Shown: in pieces, positions 40,531 through 48,471 of the stretch
Layout: each line of letters opens with the position of its first letter
How positions within the stretch are numbered: position 1 is the first letter of the stretch
Source of the DNA: a virus
IMG/VR virus record: IMGVR_UViG_3300036853_000446
Location: 186,001 to 250,000 of that record
Strand: one strand, 5' to 3'
DNA length: 64,000 nucleotides
The notes under the pieces: model-generated
What the model was told of the DNA's origin: nothing
Databases searched by the model: none
Seen by the model: only the letters and a program-made list of their open reading frames with translations
Program-made: the position numbers and the translations under genes

Positions 40531-42165
40531 TCAGCGTTCGAAAACCGACGCGAACGACTCGAGCTGATCGCGCGTGATGTCGAACTCGAGGACGTAGTGG
40601 GCAAACGCTTCGGCGAAAGCCTCGTCGATGTTGGTTTTGCCGTAGGCGGAGACGGGAACGACGGGGGCGGGATTGTCGACGTAGGAACTGAGCCACTCGG
40701 GGCCGCCCTCGAGCCCCGATAGCTGCTCGTCGGCGACGGCGTTGAAGGCTTTGGCGGCGGCGTCGACCCAGGCGTGCGCCGCCGTGACGACGTCTATCGC
40801 GCCCTGATCGATTGCCGCGCGATCCTGACGGTCGATCGCCTTTCCGAGTTGGCGTTCCGCCTGGCCGAGTGGCAGGTCGTATTCGTTGTGGAGATCGATC
40901 GCCGGTCCGCTCAAAACCTTCGTGTCGTCGACGAGCGAGGTGAAGCGCCGGAGATCCTTCGTCAGACCCTCGAGCGCCGCAGCCATGGCGCGGAGGAGCC
41001 CGGCAGGGTTCGAGGAGGACTCGAGCTTGTCGATGAGGGGATGAAAGCGGTCGGCGAAGCGGTCGACCGCGTGGTGGCCGCTCGCAATGTCCCGGTTGGT
41101 GAAATGCATGACCTTCAAGTGCCGCGGGGCGCCCTCGGGTTGATGCACGGTGTGGACCTTGACGAGGGTCGAAAAGCGCCCGCGCTGCTCCTGGGACATG
41201 CTTTTGAACCAGTACCGGTGCCCTAACTCGTGGATGATCGCGTAGACGGCGCGCGCGCTCGGCTTCGTGTAGAGCCGGACCGTATCGGGGCCCATACGAT
41301 AGGCCCCACCGGCGCCTTTATCGCAGTCCCGACAGATGAAGAGGATGCCGTACCAGGCGGTCTTCAGGTGCTTCTGAGCGAGCGCGCGGTAGGCCTCGAG
41401 CACGTTCTTCATGTAGGGTTCGATGTCCTTTTCCGCCGTTGCGCTCTCGAAGACGACGCGGAGCCCGGCAACGTCAAAAGTAGTGAAGGGCTCCGGCGCC
41501 CACGCACGCGAGAGTGACTCGAAAATCGTGTCGACCCAACCGACGGGGCTCCAGGTCCCTTTGGCTTTGACGACGGCCTTCGGGGCCACGGCCTTGACTG
41601 TCGTCACGAGGTCACGGGGGGAATCGGTGGGCCTCGCCTTCTCGAGGACCTTCTCGGCGGCGCGCGTCACGACGTCGTCAGCGACCGAGTACGTCGTTTT
41701 AAAGAGATCGCCGACCGTCTTGACCGAGGTTTCAACACGATAGACGCAAGCCCAGCCGGCGGCGTGACGGAGCTGTTCGGCGACGCCCCTCGAGTCGGGG
41801 TCGAAAATGTAACGGTTGCGGAAGGACTCGAGGTTCCACCAGGGGATGAGCGAGAGGCGGAGGCTCCGCTTGGCTTCACGGACCGCCGGGGCGACGGCGT
41901 CCGCGTGAGTTGGAGCGACCTTGGCAAAATCGCGCTCAAAGTCGTCGAAGAACGCGGTCAAGGAGGCTTCGACCTTGCCACTCCAGAACTGGAGGCCGCC
42001 GTCGAGGGGCTCTTTCAGGATCGCCCGTAGCTCGCCGGCCTTGGCCTTGAACCATTTTGCCGGGATTGAGGCAGCGATCCGCGTTCGGCGGAGCGCGAGC
42101 CGGATGAAATACCGAAGAGCCACCTGCTCGGACGTGTGGACGATCGATCTCCGCGAGGTTCTCAT
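40531..42165 (-). CDS. HELGH zincin metallopeptidase-like, 544 aa
   Basis: Largest of four HELGH proteins. YAIIHELGHRYWFKSM near residue 310-325 is the zinc helix and NIDEAFAEAFAHYVLEFDIT near 515 supplies the probable third ligand. Before HELGH are a zinc-knuckle-like LFICRDCDKG and VRLYTKPSARA. The N-terminus (MRTSRRS..EQVALRYFIRLA) resembles the short basic leaders of other proteins here. No transmembrane segment. Confidence 0.7.
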   Translation of the reverse strand: MRTSRRSIVHTSEQVALRYFIRLALRRTRIAASIPAKWFKAKAGELRAILKEPLDGGLQFWSGKVEASLTAFFDDFERDFAKVAPTHADAVAPAVREAKRSLRLSLIPWWNLESFRNRYIFDPDSRGVAEQLRHAAGWACVYRVETSVKTVGDLFKTTYSVADDVVTRAAEKVLEKARPTDSPRDLVTTVKAVAPKAVVKAKGTWSPVGWVDTIFESLSRAWAPEPFTTFDVAGLRVVFESATAEKDIEPYMKNVLEAYRALAQKHLKTAWYGILFICRDCDKGAGGAYRMGPDTVRLYTKPSARAVYAIIHELGHRYWFKSMSQEQRGRFSTLVKVHTVHQPEGAPRHLKVMHFTNRDIASGHHAVDRFADRFHPLIDKLESSSNPAGLLRAMAAALEGLTKDLRRFTSLVDDTKVLSGPAIDLHNEYDLPLGQAERQLGKAIDRQDRAAIDQGAIDVVTAAHAWVDAAAKAFNAVADEQLSGLEGGPEWLSSYVDNPAPVVPVSAYGKTNIDEAFAEAFAHYVLEFDITRDQLESFASVFER

Positions 42166-42221
42166 TTGGCCTACCCTTAGCCGCGAATCGATGAAAAGCG
42201 ACCGTGGGGGCCTCGGGCGCC

Positions 42222-42578
42222 TTACTGCATGAGCCGCCTAGCTTCAGGGCACCGTTGGGAGTCCTCCAGACACCGCCCTTGGTGCTCGGCCAATTGTTGA
42301 TCTCGTCTCCGCCGCTCGAGTTCGAACCGGGTCAAGCTCTCAAAGAACGTCAAGAAACGAGCGTCGTCGGTGGGGAGATCCCATTCGATTTCCTCGAAAC
42401 AAGTCCGAAGAAGCTGAGCAATCACGGATGACAGGCCTTGTGTCTGACCGATGACACGCCTGATGAGCCCCTCGCGCGCGGCGGGATCGGGGCTGCCCCA
42501 CTGCTCTGAAATCGCGCTAAGGGCCATTTCTAGTGCAGCAGCTTCATTGGACACGGAGTCAGAGCGTTGGTTGGTCAC
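42222..42578 (-). CDS. Hypothetical helical protein, 118 aa
   Basis: GTG 42578 start, fixed by motif A 11 nt upstream. SNEAAALEMALSAISEQWGS and LRTCFEEIEWDLPTDDARFL; helical. Function unknown. Confidence 0.6.
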   Translation of the reverse strand: MTNQRSDSVSNEAAALEMALSAISEQWGSPDPAAREGLIRRVIGQTQGLSSVIAQLLRTCFEEIEWDLPTDDARFLTFFESLTRFELERRRRDQQLAEHQGRCLEDSQRCPEARRLMQ

Positions 42579-42589
42579 TCAGGGGATGT

Positions 42590-42595
42590 TACACC
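42590..42595 (-). promoter_or_regulatory. Motif A upstream of the 42578 gene
   Basis: TCAGGTGTAA on the minus strand ends 11 nt before GTG 42578 (core GGTGTA, preceded by A rather than C). Confidence 0.5.
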
Positions 42596-42712
42596 TGAGG
42601 CGTCGCAGGGCAGATTGGAAGACGAGTTCTGGCCCCGGTTTGGTCAGGTGACCGACAAGGGTCGTGTTCACATATTCGTAGTTTAAAGAATGCATGCTAG
42701 GATCTAAAAACG

Positions 42713-42913
42713 ATGAGAGTCCTGAAGCGGACCCCTGCCACCCTAATGAACGATGAGAATTCCGAGCTGAAGGTCAGCGGTGATCTCGGTCCCGAGTGGG
42801 AGGCTGAAATCCAGCGACGGGTTGCAAGGCTCGACGCTGGCCTAGCCGAACTCATCCCAGCCGAAGAAGTCTTCGAAGAGTTGGCCCAGAAATTTGGCTT
42901 TCGGCTTCGATAA
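42713..42913 (+). CDS. Addiction-module antitoxin-like protein (PF09720-like)
   Basis: 66 aa: GPEWEAEIQRRVARLDAGLA then LIPAEEVFEELAQKFGFRL, the C-terminal half of the addiction-module component family (W--EI--R--E---G----IP--EV---L). No RelE-like toxin is adjacent, so it is solitary. An extended -10-like TGCTAGGAT lies 9 nt before ATG. Confidence 0.6.
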   Translation: MRVLKRTPATLMNDENSELKVSGDLGPEWEAEIQRRVARLDAGLAELIPAEEVFEELAQKFGFRLR

Positions 42914-42984
42914 AGAGCGGTCCAGATTTTATTGTTCGTCAGCGAGAGTATGTCTCTCGCACATCGGGTTGCTGCCCGTAGGAC

Positions 42985-43773
42985 TCAGGTCTTTGCTTTC
43001 AGGTCGACCTTGACCGACTCCCATGAGCCATCGTCCCAGTATTTGCACCATTCGATGAGCTGGACCCGCACGACCTCATGCTTGTTTAGGTAAAGCTCCC
43101 GCTCCTCTTCGTACTCGGGCAGTACCATGAACTGAGCCGGTATATAGTTGCGCCGCTGATCGTCGCGCCGAATCACGCCGCTCAGGATGATGGGCAGTTG
43201 ATTACCCTCAGGCGCATGCGAACCTCCGGCGTATGCCCGAAGCGTGGTGCGGTTGTCAGGGCTGGTCCAGCTTGCCCCCAACCCCTGTCGCGTGATGACC
43301 TTCCAGATGGCAGCCCCGAGGGCGCTCGGCTTGTCTCGTAACTCGGCGAGATTCGGAACCTCGATGCGCATACCCCGGGCGATGGCTCGGGGCGTCGGCT
43401 GACAGACATGAGCCCCCGAGACCCAATCGTCCTTTTCGATGAGCCCATTGATGCTCGGAGCATCGGACACGAAGAAAAGCTTCAGCCGGGGATCTTCATC
43501 GAGCGTCCAGGTGCGGCCACGAGGCGTCGACCTGATGACGAACTTCTTGTCACATTTTACGCATTTGGTGATCCACCCGGGGTCACTCTTGTTGACCTTC
43601 CACTGGATGAGGTCGTGACCACGGGCTTCCGCGTCCCCGTGCCACCGCTTGGCTAAGGCTTCGATGTCAGGAGACGGAAAGCCATTTCTCGGACCTTTGA
43701 AGCTCGCGATGACCAAGGCTCCTTGTCGGGTGCTCGAATAACGGGCGGCGACTCGGCGTGCAATGCGGCTCAC
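42985..43773 (-). CDS. Leader-bearing hypothetical protein with zinc knuckle, 262 aa
   Basis: Starts MSRIARRVAARYSSTRQGAL, the RVAARY leader also seen at 60639. Then WITKCVKCDKKFVIRSTPRG (half zinc knuckle), ISGVHVCQPT-like segment with another Cys, and a beta-rich C-terminus (EWCKYWDDGSWESVKVDLKA). Function unknown; the leader suggests a shared localisation. Confidence 0.6.
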   Translation of the reverse strand: MSRIARRVAARYSSTRQGALVIASFKGPRNGFPSPDIEALAKRWHGDAEARGHDLIQWKVNKSDPGWITKCVKCDKKFVIRSTPRGRTWTLDEDPRLKLFFVSDAPSINGLIEKDDWVSGAHVCQPTPRAIARGMRIEVPNLAELRDKPSALGAAIWKVITRQGLGASWTSPDNRTTLRAYAGGSHAPEGNQLPIILSGVIRRDDQRRNYIPAQFMVLPEYEEERELYLNKHEVVRVQLIEWCKYWDDGSWESVKVDLKAKT

Positions 43774-44025
43774 GACAAGGTCGTAGCAGCAAAGGATTCG
43801 CCTTCAATCGCGGACGCGGCTTTGCCAAAAATTGCCCGGGCAATAAATTTTGGAAATCGCACCCTTTCCGGCTGCTGGTGGACCACCTTCAAAGTCGACT
43901 ATAGGGAATTCGAGAGCGCTCGGGCGCCGATATTACGGAAAATGACGACGATTGGGTCATTTACGGACGCCGTGCAAGACGACTGAACCGTGGTGGTGGT
44001 AGGCCGGCGATTGAGGTTCCCCACG

Positions 44026-44355
44026 ATGAAGAAAACAAAGAAGGCCGCCAAGGCCACCGCCAAGCCGAAAGCGCAGCCCAAGGCCAAGGCGACGATCAAG
44101 GCCAAGGCCAAGGCCGTCTCGAAGAAGAGAAGGCCGGCAAAGGTCGCCAAGAAGCTTCCGGAGGTGCTTGTGAGGAGCCCTACGATGGGCCCCGTGAGGT
44201 TCTGGGCCCCTCCGGGGTCGAGGTCCGCGCACGTCCAAAACCTGTTTTCGCTCGCTGAGCTGCTGCACGACGAGAGCGAGGCGGATGAAGACGGCTTCAT
44301 CAAGGGCGCCGGGTTCGATCGCTATGGCGGGTTCGAAGGCGACGGCCTTTCATGA
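44026..44355 (+). CDS. Lys/Ala-rich (histone H1-like) N-terminus protein
   Basis: 109 aa from ATG 44026. Residues 1-45 are PAKKA-type repeats (KKTKKAAKATAKPKAQPKAK), typical of nucleoid-condensing tails. The C-terminal 60 aa are non-basic (AHVQNLFSLAELLHDESEAD). It probably binds DNA or RNA through its tail. First gene of a three-gene ATGA-linked operon. Confidence 0.6.
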   Translation: MKKTKKAAKATAKPKAQPKAKATIKAKAKAVSKKRRPAKVAKKLPEVLVRSPTMGPVRFWAPPGSRSAHVQNLFSLAELLHDESEADEDGFIKGAGFDRYGGFEGDGLS

Positions 44356-44540
44356 CGGCATCCGGGTGTAACTCCGCGAAGGTCGCCTTCCTCGAGTGGC
44401 TGCGCGGGCGGATGAAAGCGGAGGACCTACGCGGATCTAGCGAATCCCCATTGATTCAAGTGTCGGGAATCGATGGGTATTGTCGGTGTTTTGGAATTGA
44501 CCTCCATGATATGCTTAGTCTAGCCCCTCGGTTGCAATGA
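44352..44540 (+). CDS. Hypothetical protein, 62 aa
   Basis: SAKVAFLEWLRGRMKAEDLR and GYCRCFGIDLHDMLSL. ATGA overlaps at both ends with neighbours. Unknown function. Confidence 0.55.
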   Translation: MTASGCNSAKVAFLEWLRGRMKAEDLRGSSESPLIQVSGIDGYCRCFGIDLHDMLSLAPRLQ

Positions 44541-44812
44541 CGAATCAACGATCCATCCGCCGCAAGCCGTCCAAAGCCCCCCGACCCAGTCCGACAAACG
44601 GTCGAGCATCTCAGCCGGCGGTCAATCCGCGAAATCTCGAGGCCTATACTCGGCACATCGCGGACAACATCGTCGCGAACATCGATCCCAACGTCGGCTT
44701 CGTGCTCATCACGGCCATGAAGGACCACGCAACATGTGAGCACACCGTGATTCACAACTTCACGTCCGAGATGGCCGTCCACCTGCTCGAGAGCGCCGTC
44801 GACCACGTTTGA
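44537..44812 (+). CDS. Hypothetical protein, 91 aa
   Basis: Basic disordered N-terminus (SIRRKPSKAPRPSPTNGR), then HIADNIVANIDPNVGFVLIT and MAVHLLESAVDHV. Last gene of the operon starting at 44026. Function unknown. Confidence 0.55.
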   Translation: MTNQRSIRRKPSKAPRPSPTNGRASQPAVNPRNLEAYTRHIADNIVANIDPNVGFVLITAMKDHATCEHTVIHNFTSEMAVHLLESAVDHV

Positions 44813-44853
44813 TTTGATCACCGTGGTGCCTCTGCCGGGGCCCAGATGACAGC

Positions 44854-45018
44854 CTAGGGCTCCCCTGCCGACCAGAGCGTGTAAGGCCAGAAGAGCGGCA
44901 TGCAGATCTTCTCGAGTAGGGTGGGCGCGCGGTCATCGACCGTCTTGCCCACCACGACGTTGGTCACGATGGCGCCGCCGAGATAGATTCCGACGAGGAG
45001 GCCGAGTAGAAAGGTCAT
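44854..45018 (-). CDS. 54-aa membrane protein
   Basis: MTFLLGLLVGIYLGGAIVTN (membrane segment at residues 2-24), then KTVDDRAPTLLEKICMPLFW as a possible re-entrant helix. Identified through motif A 10 nt before ATG 45018; below the usual size cut-off. Unknown function. Confidence 0.6.
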   Translation of the reverse strand: MTFLLGLLVGIYLGGAIVTNVVVGKTVDDRAPTLLEKICMPLFWPYTLWSAGEP

Positions 45019-45028
45019 GCCGGGTAGC

Positions 45029-45034
45029 TACACC
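45029..45034 (-). promoter_or_regulatory. Motif A upstream of the 45018 gene
   Basis: GTGGTGTAGC on the minus strand ends 10 nt before ATG 45018. Confidence 0.55.
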
Positions 45035-45076
45035 ACGGGACTCCGCACGGCACCACCCCATGACGCCGACTTTCGG

Positions 45077-45385
45077 TCAATGCAGCGTCTCGCGGAGCCC
45101 GTAGAGGTCGAGGCAGTCCTCCCGAGACTCCTTCGCGAGGGTCGCATCGTGGAAGCGCACGGCGTAGTATCGGGTCCCGTCGGGCCCGCTGACGGTCAAG
45201 AGCAGGTCCGCGGTGCCCTCCTTCAGCAGCTCGTAGACCCGCTCGGGGGACTCGACCAGCGTCTGCGAGCAGCCCTCGGGGTTGAGGGCCTGGATGATGC
45301 GGAGCTTCAGGTCCGATCGCCGCTGCTCGCGTGCTTCCTTGCGCCAAAAAATGACCCGGGCCCAAATTTCGAAGATTCCCTTCAC
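45077..45385 (-). CDS. Hypothetical protein, 102 aa
   Basis: IFEIWARVIFWRKEAREQRR near the start (amphipathic, possibly membrane-associated), then GTADLLLTVSGPDGTRYYAV and a helical end. GTG 45385 is my choice; the frame extends to 45463. Unknown function. Confidence 0.5.
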   Translation of the reverse strand: MKGIFEIWARVIFWRKEAREQRRSDLKLRIIQALNPEGCSQTLVESPERVYELLKEGTADLLLTVSGPDGTRYYAVRFHDATLAKESREDCLDLYGLRETLH

Positions 45386-45641
45386 TGCGCACCTTGGTCG
45401 GCTTGTAAGCGGTTTGACGAGATTGCGAGCGCGGTTTTCTGGAAATGAAGAGGGGGAGGACATTGGCCCTGTCTCCCGTCATCCGGCATGGAGCCCGGTG
45501 CCGCCCGGTCACTGCCCCGTCTGCAAAGCCAAGCCGGGCGAGGCTTGCGACGCGGGGCTGCACTCGTGAGTCTGGCCCTTCGGTTTCGTGCGTCGCGATG
45601 ACCTCGTGATGCTTCAAAGGGGGACGCTGCAAGAAGAGCTG

Positions 45642-45647
45642 GGTGTA
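45642..45647 (+). promoter_or_regulatory. Motif A upstream of the 45660 gene
   Basis: TGGGTGTAAG ends 12 nt before ATG 45660. Confidence 0.5.
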
Positions 45648-45659
45648 AGACTCCCAGCC

Positions 45660-45827
45660 ATGGTGATGGTCACGTTCCGGTGCCCCCTGACGGGCGAGAC
45701 TCAGACGGAAGTCCTGTGCGAGGGGTGCGCCGAAGCGCTCGAGCCTCTTCCGCCGGACGTGAGGGAAGCGGACGCCGACGTCGAGTGCACGACGTGTCCC
45801 CGGTTAAACGAGCCCGCCGGGGGATGA
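45660..45827 (+). CDS. Cys-rich small protein, 55 aa
   Basis: MVMVTFRCPLTGETQTEVLC, EGCAEAL and VECTTCPRL: five Cys, a likely zinc site. The start is set by motif A; the longer frame from 45588 is rejected. Unknown role. Confidence 0.55.
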   Translation: MVMVTFRCPLTGETQTEVLCEGCAEALEPLPPDVREADADVECTTCPRLNEPAGG

Positions 45828-45837
45828 ATGACCCACG

Positions 45838-46188
45838 TCACAAGTTCGGAGTGGGCTCGTCCACCCAAACCCGGATCCCCTCCTCCGTGCGCTGAAGCGT
45901 GACCGCAAGGCCCCGGTCGAGAAGGTCCCCGGCGATGCGGAGGGCGTCCTCTAGCGTGCCGTGAAGGGCGGGCGACCCGACGTAAGACGTCTCCGCCAAA
46001 AGGCGCCCACGGCCCCCGTCGGCGACCGTGATGGCCATCCGCGGCGCCGCGTCGCGCTCCCGTCTGATAGAGCGAGCGAACGAGGCGAGCCGATCGCAGC
46101 CCATGAGCGTGGCGCTGATCTCCTCGAGGAGACGGGAGAGTAGGAGTCCGGAGTGAGGGCCGCCGGGGAGCGAGGGTTGTTGGGCCAC
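45838..46188 (-). CDS. Hypothetical protein, 116 aa, GTG start
   Basis: GTG 46188 (VAQQPSLPGG) lies 11 nt after motif A. The C-terminal HGTLEDALRIAGDLLDRGLA, VTLQRTEEGIRVWVDEP is paralogous to residues 29-65 of the 61713 protein (CTLEDASRVAGSLYARGLDV). Function unknown. Confidence 0.6.
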   Translation of the reverse strand: MAQQPSLPGGPHSGLLLSRLLEEISATLMGCDRLASFARSIRRERDAAPRMAITVADGGRGRLLAETSYVGSPALHGTLEDALRIAGDLLDRGLAVTLQRTEEGIRVWVDEPTPNL

Positions 46189-46199
46189 GAAGAGAAGGG

Positions 46200-46205
46200 T
46201 ACACC
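46200..46205 (-). promoter_or_regulatory. Motif A upstream of the 46188 gene
   Basis: ACCGGTGTAC on the minus strand ends 11 nt before GTG 46188, the only suitable start. Confidence 0.55.
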
Positions 46206-46639
46206 GGTGGCCGGCGTCCACGAAGACCGCTCGCCGTCGAAGCTGGCGTCCACAGGGGGCAAAATCGGGCGTGAGACCCTCCGAGGACCGCGCCTAAGCC
46301 ATTGAAATAGGCAGCGATTTGGAAAGTTCGTCGAACGGACGCTTTCGGGCGTCGGCGCGATGGGGGAGAGCCGAAATACCCCATAAATGCCGTATTTTCG
46401 GACCCGCCGCGAGAGCCGTTTTGGACCTGCGTGGAATGAATCGCGAGTCATGGCCTGCTGGCACTCTAAATCACGGTAAGAGCGGACGATTTTGACCACC
46501 GGAGCCCAAATTTGGACCCCAAGGACCACGAAATGGGTCCCCTTTTGGTGGGGTGAGGGGGTGCGAAACGGAAAATGCCCCGGCGAGCGGCAACCACAAA
46601 GGCAAACCCTCAACACCGGATTCTCCATACAATGGACCC
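46206..46639. other. 434-nt gene-free region
   Basis: No convincing reading frame on either strand. Base composition is more AT-rich than around it. Contains an imperfect inverted repeat CCGAAATAC/GTATTTTCGG near 46371-46400 and GGACCC/GGGTCC near 46514-46540, followed by CCTTTTGG. Possibly regulatory for the divergent genes on each side. Confidence 0.5.
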
Positions 46640-46897
46640 ATGCCGGAGCTGCCATCACTCAAAGGACGCTATTTCATCGTCGGTCTCTGCTGTGACTGTT
46701 GGGACCGGTGCAACGCCGACCGCAAACTCGACCCCGAGCGCCGCGCCGCTATCGAGGAGCAAGTCGCCGAGCAGACGCGGAATTTCGACAAGGACGACCT
46801 GGCAGACAACCGCTGTCCCGTTTGCGACGAAAACATCAACGCCGGCATCTACGTCCGGGTCACGCCCGAGACGCTGCGCAAGATGCGGCCTATTTGA
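46640..46897 (+). CDS. Zinc-binding hypothetical protein, 85 aa
   Basis: GRYFIVGLCCDCWDRC and NRCPVCDENINAGIYVRVTP form paired Cys knuckles around a helical linker. ATG 46640 (MPELPSL) is chosen over the open frame beginning 46553. No motif A upstream. Confidence 0.6.
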   Translation: MPELPSLKGRYFIVGLCCDCWDRCNADRKLDPERRAAIEEQVAEQTRNFDKDDLADNRCPVCDENINAGIYVRVTPETLRKMRPI

Positions 46898-47028
46898 CCC
46901 TGAGGGATCGGACGCCCATAGGCCCGAGATCCGCGGGGGCGAGAATTGAAAAAGACTACCGGGGCCAAATTTCGAGACTTCGGGCGAATCGGGAAGGACT
47001 TCAGCAAGGCCCGGGGGTGGACGCCTCA

Positions 47029-47140
47029 GAGGCCCGGCGAAGCCTGGCGTTGGGAGGGAGGAACAGGACCATCCGAGGGCACCTGAGGCCCGGCGGAGCC
47101 TGGCGTTGGACGGAGGACAGGGGGATCCGAGGGCGTTGAC
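47029..47140. repeat. Tandem repeat, two 56-bp units
   Basis: GAGGCCCGGCG(A/G)AGCCTGGCGTTGG recurs at 47029 and 47085 with the rest of each unit similar (GGAGG-ACAGG--ATCCGAGGGC). A partial third copy of GGGGATCCGAGG follows at about 47141. The gene-free stretch 46898-47419 holds this array and the 47346 hairpin. Confidence 0.6.
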
Positions 47141-47301
47141 GGGGGATCCGAGGACGTCTCAGGATCTGAAATCCGGCCCAGATGCCGGAGAGCACGGGGC
47201 AGAATTTGGGGATCCGGAGGGAGCACGAATCCACTTACCATCGACCCATGTATTGAATACGCCCCTCCAGGGTACCCGGCCACCTGGCCAAGATAATCGA
47301 C

Positions 47302-47338
47302 CGGATTTAAGTCAAGCACTATTTTACGGCGGGCGGTC
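47302..47338. repeat. Inverted repeat AATCGACCG/CGGTCGATT
   Basis: 9-bp arms (near 47295-47303 and 47334-47342) separated by an AT-rich 30-nt segment (TTTAAGTCAAGCACTATTTT). It sits immediately before the large hairpin; arm positions are by eye to within a few bases. Confidence 0.4.
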
Positions 47339-47345
47339 GATTTAT

Positions 47346-47397
47346 GTACCGGCAGCTGTAACACTTCCGGCTCGCCGGTTGTTACAGCTGCCGGTAC
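47346..47397. repeat. Perfect 18-bp inverted repeat (hairpin)
   Basis: GTACCGGCAGCTGTAACA (47346-47363) and TGTTACAGCTGCCGGTAC (47380-47397) are perfect reverse complements. The 16-nt loop contains CCGGCTCGCCGG, which folds again. Each arm includes the palindrome CAGCTG. It ends 22 nt before ATG 47420. Candidate operator, recombination or resolution site, or replication element. Confidence 0.75.
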
Positions 47398-47419
47398 GTT
47401 CCTGAGTACCAATGGGGGA

Positions 47420-47668
47420 ATGAGCGGACGTCAACCCATTGTTGAAGATTCAACGACGGGTGTCACTGTTGGCTTCATGGAGGAGACCCAGGGGATGGCA
47501 CGTTACCGCGAGCTGGTGGCTAAGTGGATGGCAGTGCGTGAGAGCGCCGGGGTGCCGCTCACGCAGGCAGAGGAAGTCCGCTGGGCGGGCGAGGTCGACC
47601 GCATCTGGGTGGCGCTGACCGAGGACGAGCAAGACACGCTCGAGCTGGAGCGACGTCTCCGCGGGTGA
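47420..47668 (+). CDS. Hypothetical protein, 82 aa
   Basis: GVTVGFMEETQGMARYRELV, VRWAGEVDRIWVALTEDEQD: helical, acidic. Starts just after the 18-bp inverted repeat, so the repeat may be its operator. Unknown function. Confidence 0.6.
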   Translation: MSGRQPIVEDSTTGVTVGFMEETQGMARYRELVAKWMAVRESAGVPLTQAEEVRWAGEVDRIWVALTEDEQDTLELERRLRG

Positions 47669-47710
47669 GTGATCGGTCGTGCGGGGGAAGTCCCCACCCT
47701 CCACTCCCTG

Positions 47711-47739
47711 AGTACGGGTCGGAGGGGCAGCTTTGATCC
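47711..47739 (-). promoter_or_regulatory. Motif B, leftward copy
   Basis: AGTACGG, then 14 nt, then TTTGATCC on the plus strand: an exact reverse of motif B. It points left into the gene-free strand opposite 47420-47668 and has no good gene downstream, so it may make an antisense RNA. Confidence 0.5.
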
Positions 47740-47753
47740 TATGAAATTCAGAT

Positions 47754-47782
47754 GGATCAAACCTGGGGCTTCAACTCGTACT
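47754..47782 (+). promoter_or_regulatory. Motif B, rightward copy
   Basis: GGATCAAA, 15 nt, CGTACT. It is 24 nt upstream of a motif A, the only place where both occur in tandem on one strand. Confidence 0.5.
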
Positions 47783-47805
47783 CGAGGGAGTGGTGGGTGG
47801 GAACC

Positions 47806-47811
47806 GGTGTA
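47806..47811 (+). promoter_or_regulatory. Motif A upstream of the 47822 gene
   Basis: ACCGGTGTAG ends 10 nt before ATG 47822. The spacer GTGAGGGGGG has a weak SD-like run adjoining the ATG. Confidence 0.6.
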
Positions 47812-47821
47812 GTGAGGGGGG

Positions 47822-48109
47822 ATGTTGGACGACGATCTGGAGCTTAGCGCCCTGAGGGCACTCAACGCGCGCCTCGAGGCCCTGTACGCGCGCCTCGGGG
47901 AAGGCGGGGACTGCCCGAAGCCCGTGCTCGAGATCGCTATTGACGCCCTCGAGAGGGAGGTCGTGTTGCTGATCCAGGCTCGGTGTGATGCGCGGCTCAG
48001 CTCGGGACGCCGACCCTCTGGGGTGTCTCAAACCGGGGGACTGAACGAGCAAAATTCCGTGTCGTTACCGGATACTGAACTGTCCCGTTGCGCCGGCTCG
48101 GGGCACTGA
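47822..48109 (+). CDS. Hypothetical protein, 95 aa
   Basis: Helical body (ALRALNARLEALYARLGEGG, IAIDALEREVVLLIQARCDA). The last 35 codons run into 31-bp DNA repeats and look non-native (SGRRPSGVSQTGGLNEQNSV), so the original gene may have ended earlier. Confidence 0.55.
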   Translation: MLDDDLELSALRALNARLEALYARLGEGGDCPKPVLEIAIDALEREVVLLIQARCDARLSSGRRPSGVSQTGGLNEQNSVSLPDTELSRCAGSGH

Positions 48110-48142
48110 ACTAGGGTTTTGCGCCGGAATGGGAGACTGAAC
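48040..48142. repeat. Iteron-like direct repeats (ACTGAAC x4)
   Basis: ACTGAAC at 48040, 48074, 48105 and 48136, spaced 34, 31 and 31 bp. Flanking bases are also partly conserved (TTGCGCCGG before the third and fourth copies). Three helical turns of spacing put all copies on one DNA face, as for initiator or regulator sites. Confidence 0.55.
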
Positions 48143-48173
48143 GGCGCCGAATCCGCCTTCGGAGCGCATCGCG

Positions 48174-48395
48174 ATGGGCTTTTTCTCACGCTGGTTTGGG
48201 CCCCGTCCGGGCGGATCCGAGCGTCCCGAGCCCGTCGCAACCCTCCCAGCGCCGCCACCCGCGCCGTGGTGTCCGAGCTGCGGGCGCTCGGAAGGGGTTC
48301 TCAGCTCGACCCGGGATGCCTACGGGCGCTACTGCACTCGGTGTGGGCACGGGTGGCAGGTTGACGGCGTCGTTCCCGAGGGGCTCGAGCCGTGA
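48174..48395 (+). CDS. Zinc-ribbon protein with membrane-binding-like N-terminus
   Basis: 73 aa. MGFFSRWFGPRPGGSERPEP (aromatic/basic N-terminus, then Pro linker), followed by WCPSCGRSEG and YCTRCGHGWQ, a complete zinc ribbon. Begins 31 nt after the last ACTGAAC repeat. Confidence 0.65.
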   Translation: MGFFSRWFGPRPGGSERPEPVATLPAPPPAPWCPSCGRSEGVLSSTRDAYGRYCTRCGHGWQVDGVVPEGLEP

Positions 48396-48471
48396 CGTCC
48401 GCGACGCGACACCCGAGCACCCCGCCGCTGACGCCCTGAGGGGCCTCCTCGAGCGCCCGCGGGCGTCGGGT

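Noticed and set aside
42513-44303. Long frames antisense to the Lys/Ala-rich gene
   Set aside because: Leu-rich frames opposite Lys/Ala repeats arise from composition; no start signals.
44369-44376. GGGTGTAA just after ATG 44352
   Set aside because: It is inside a gene of an ATGA-linked operon with no start codon 9-16 nt downstream.
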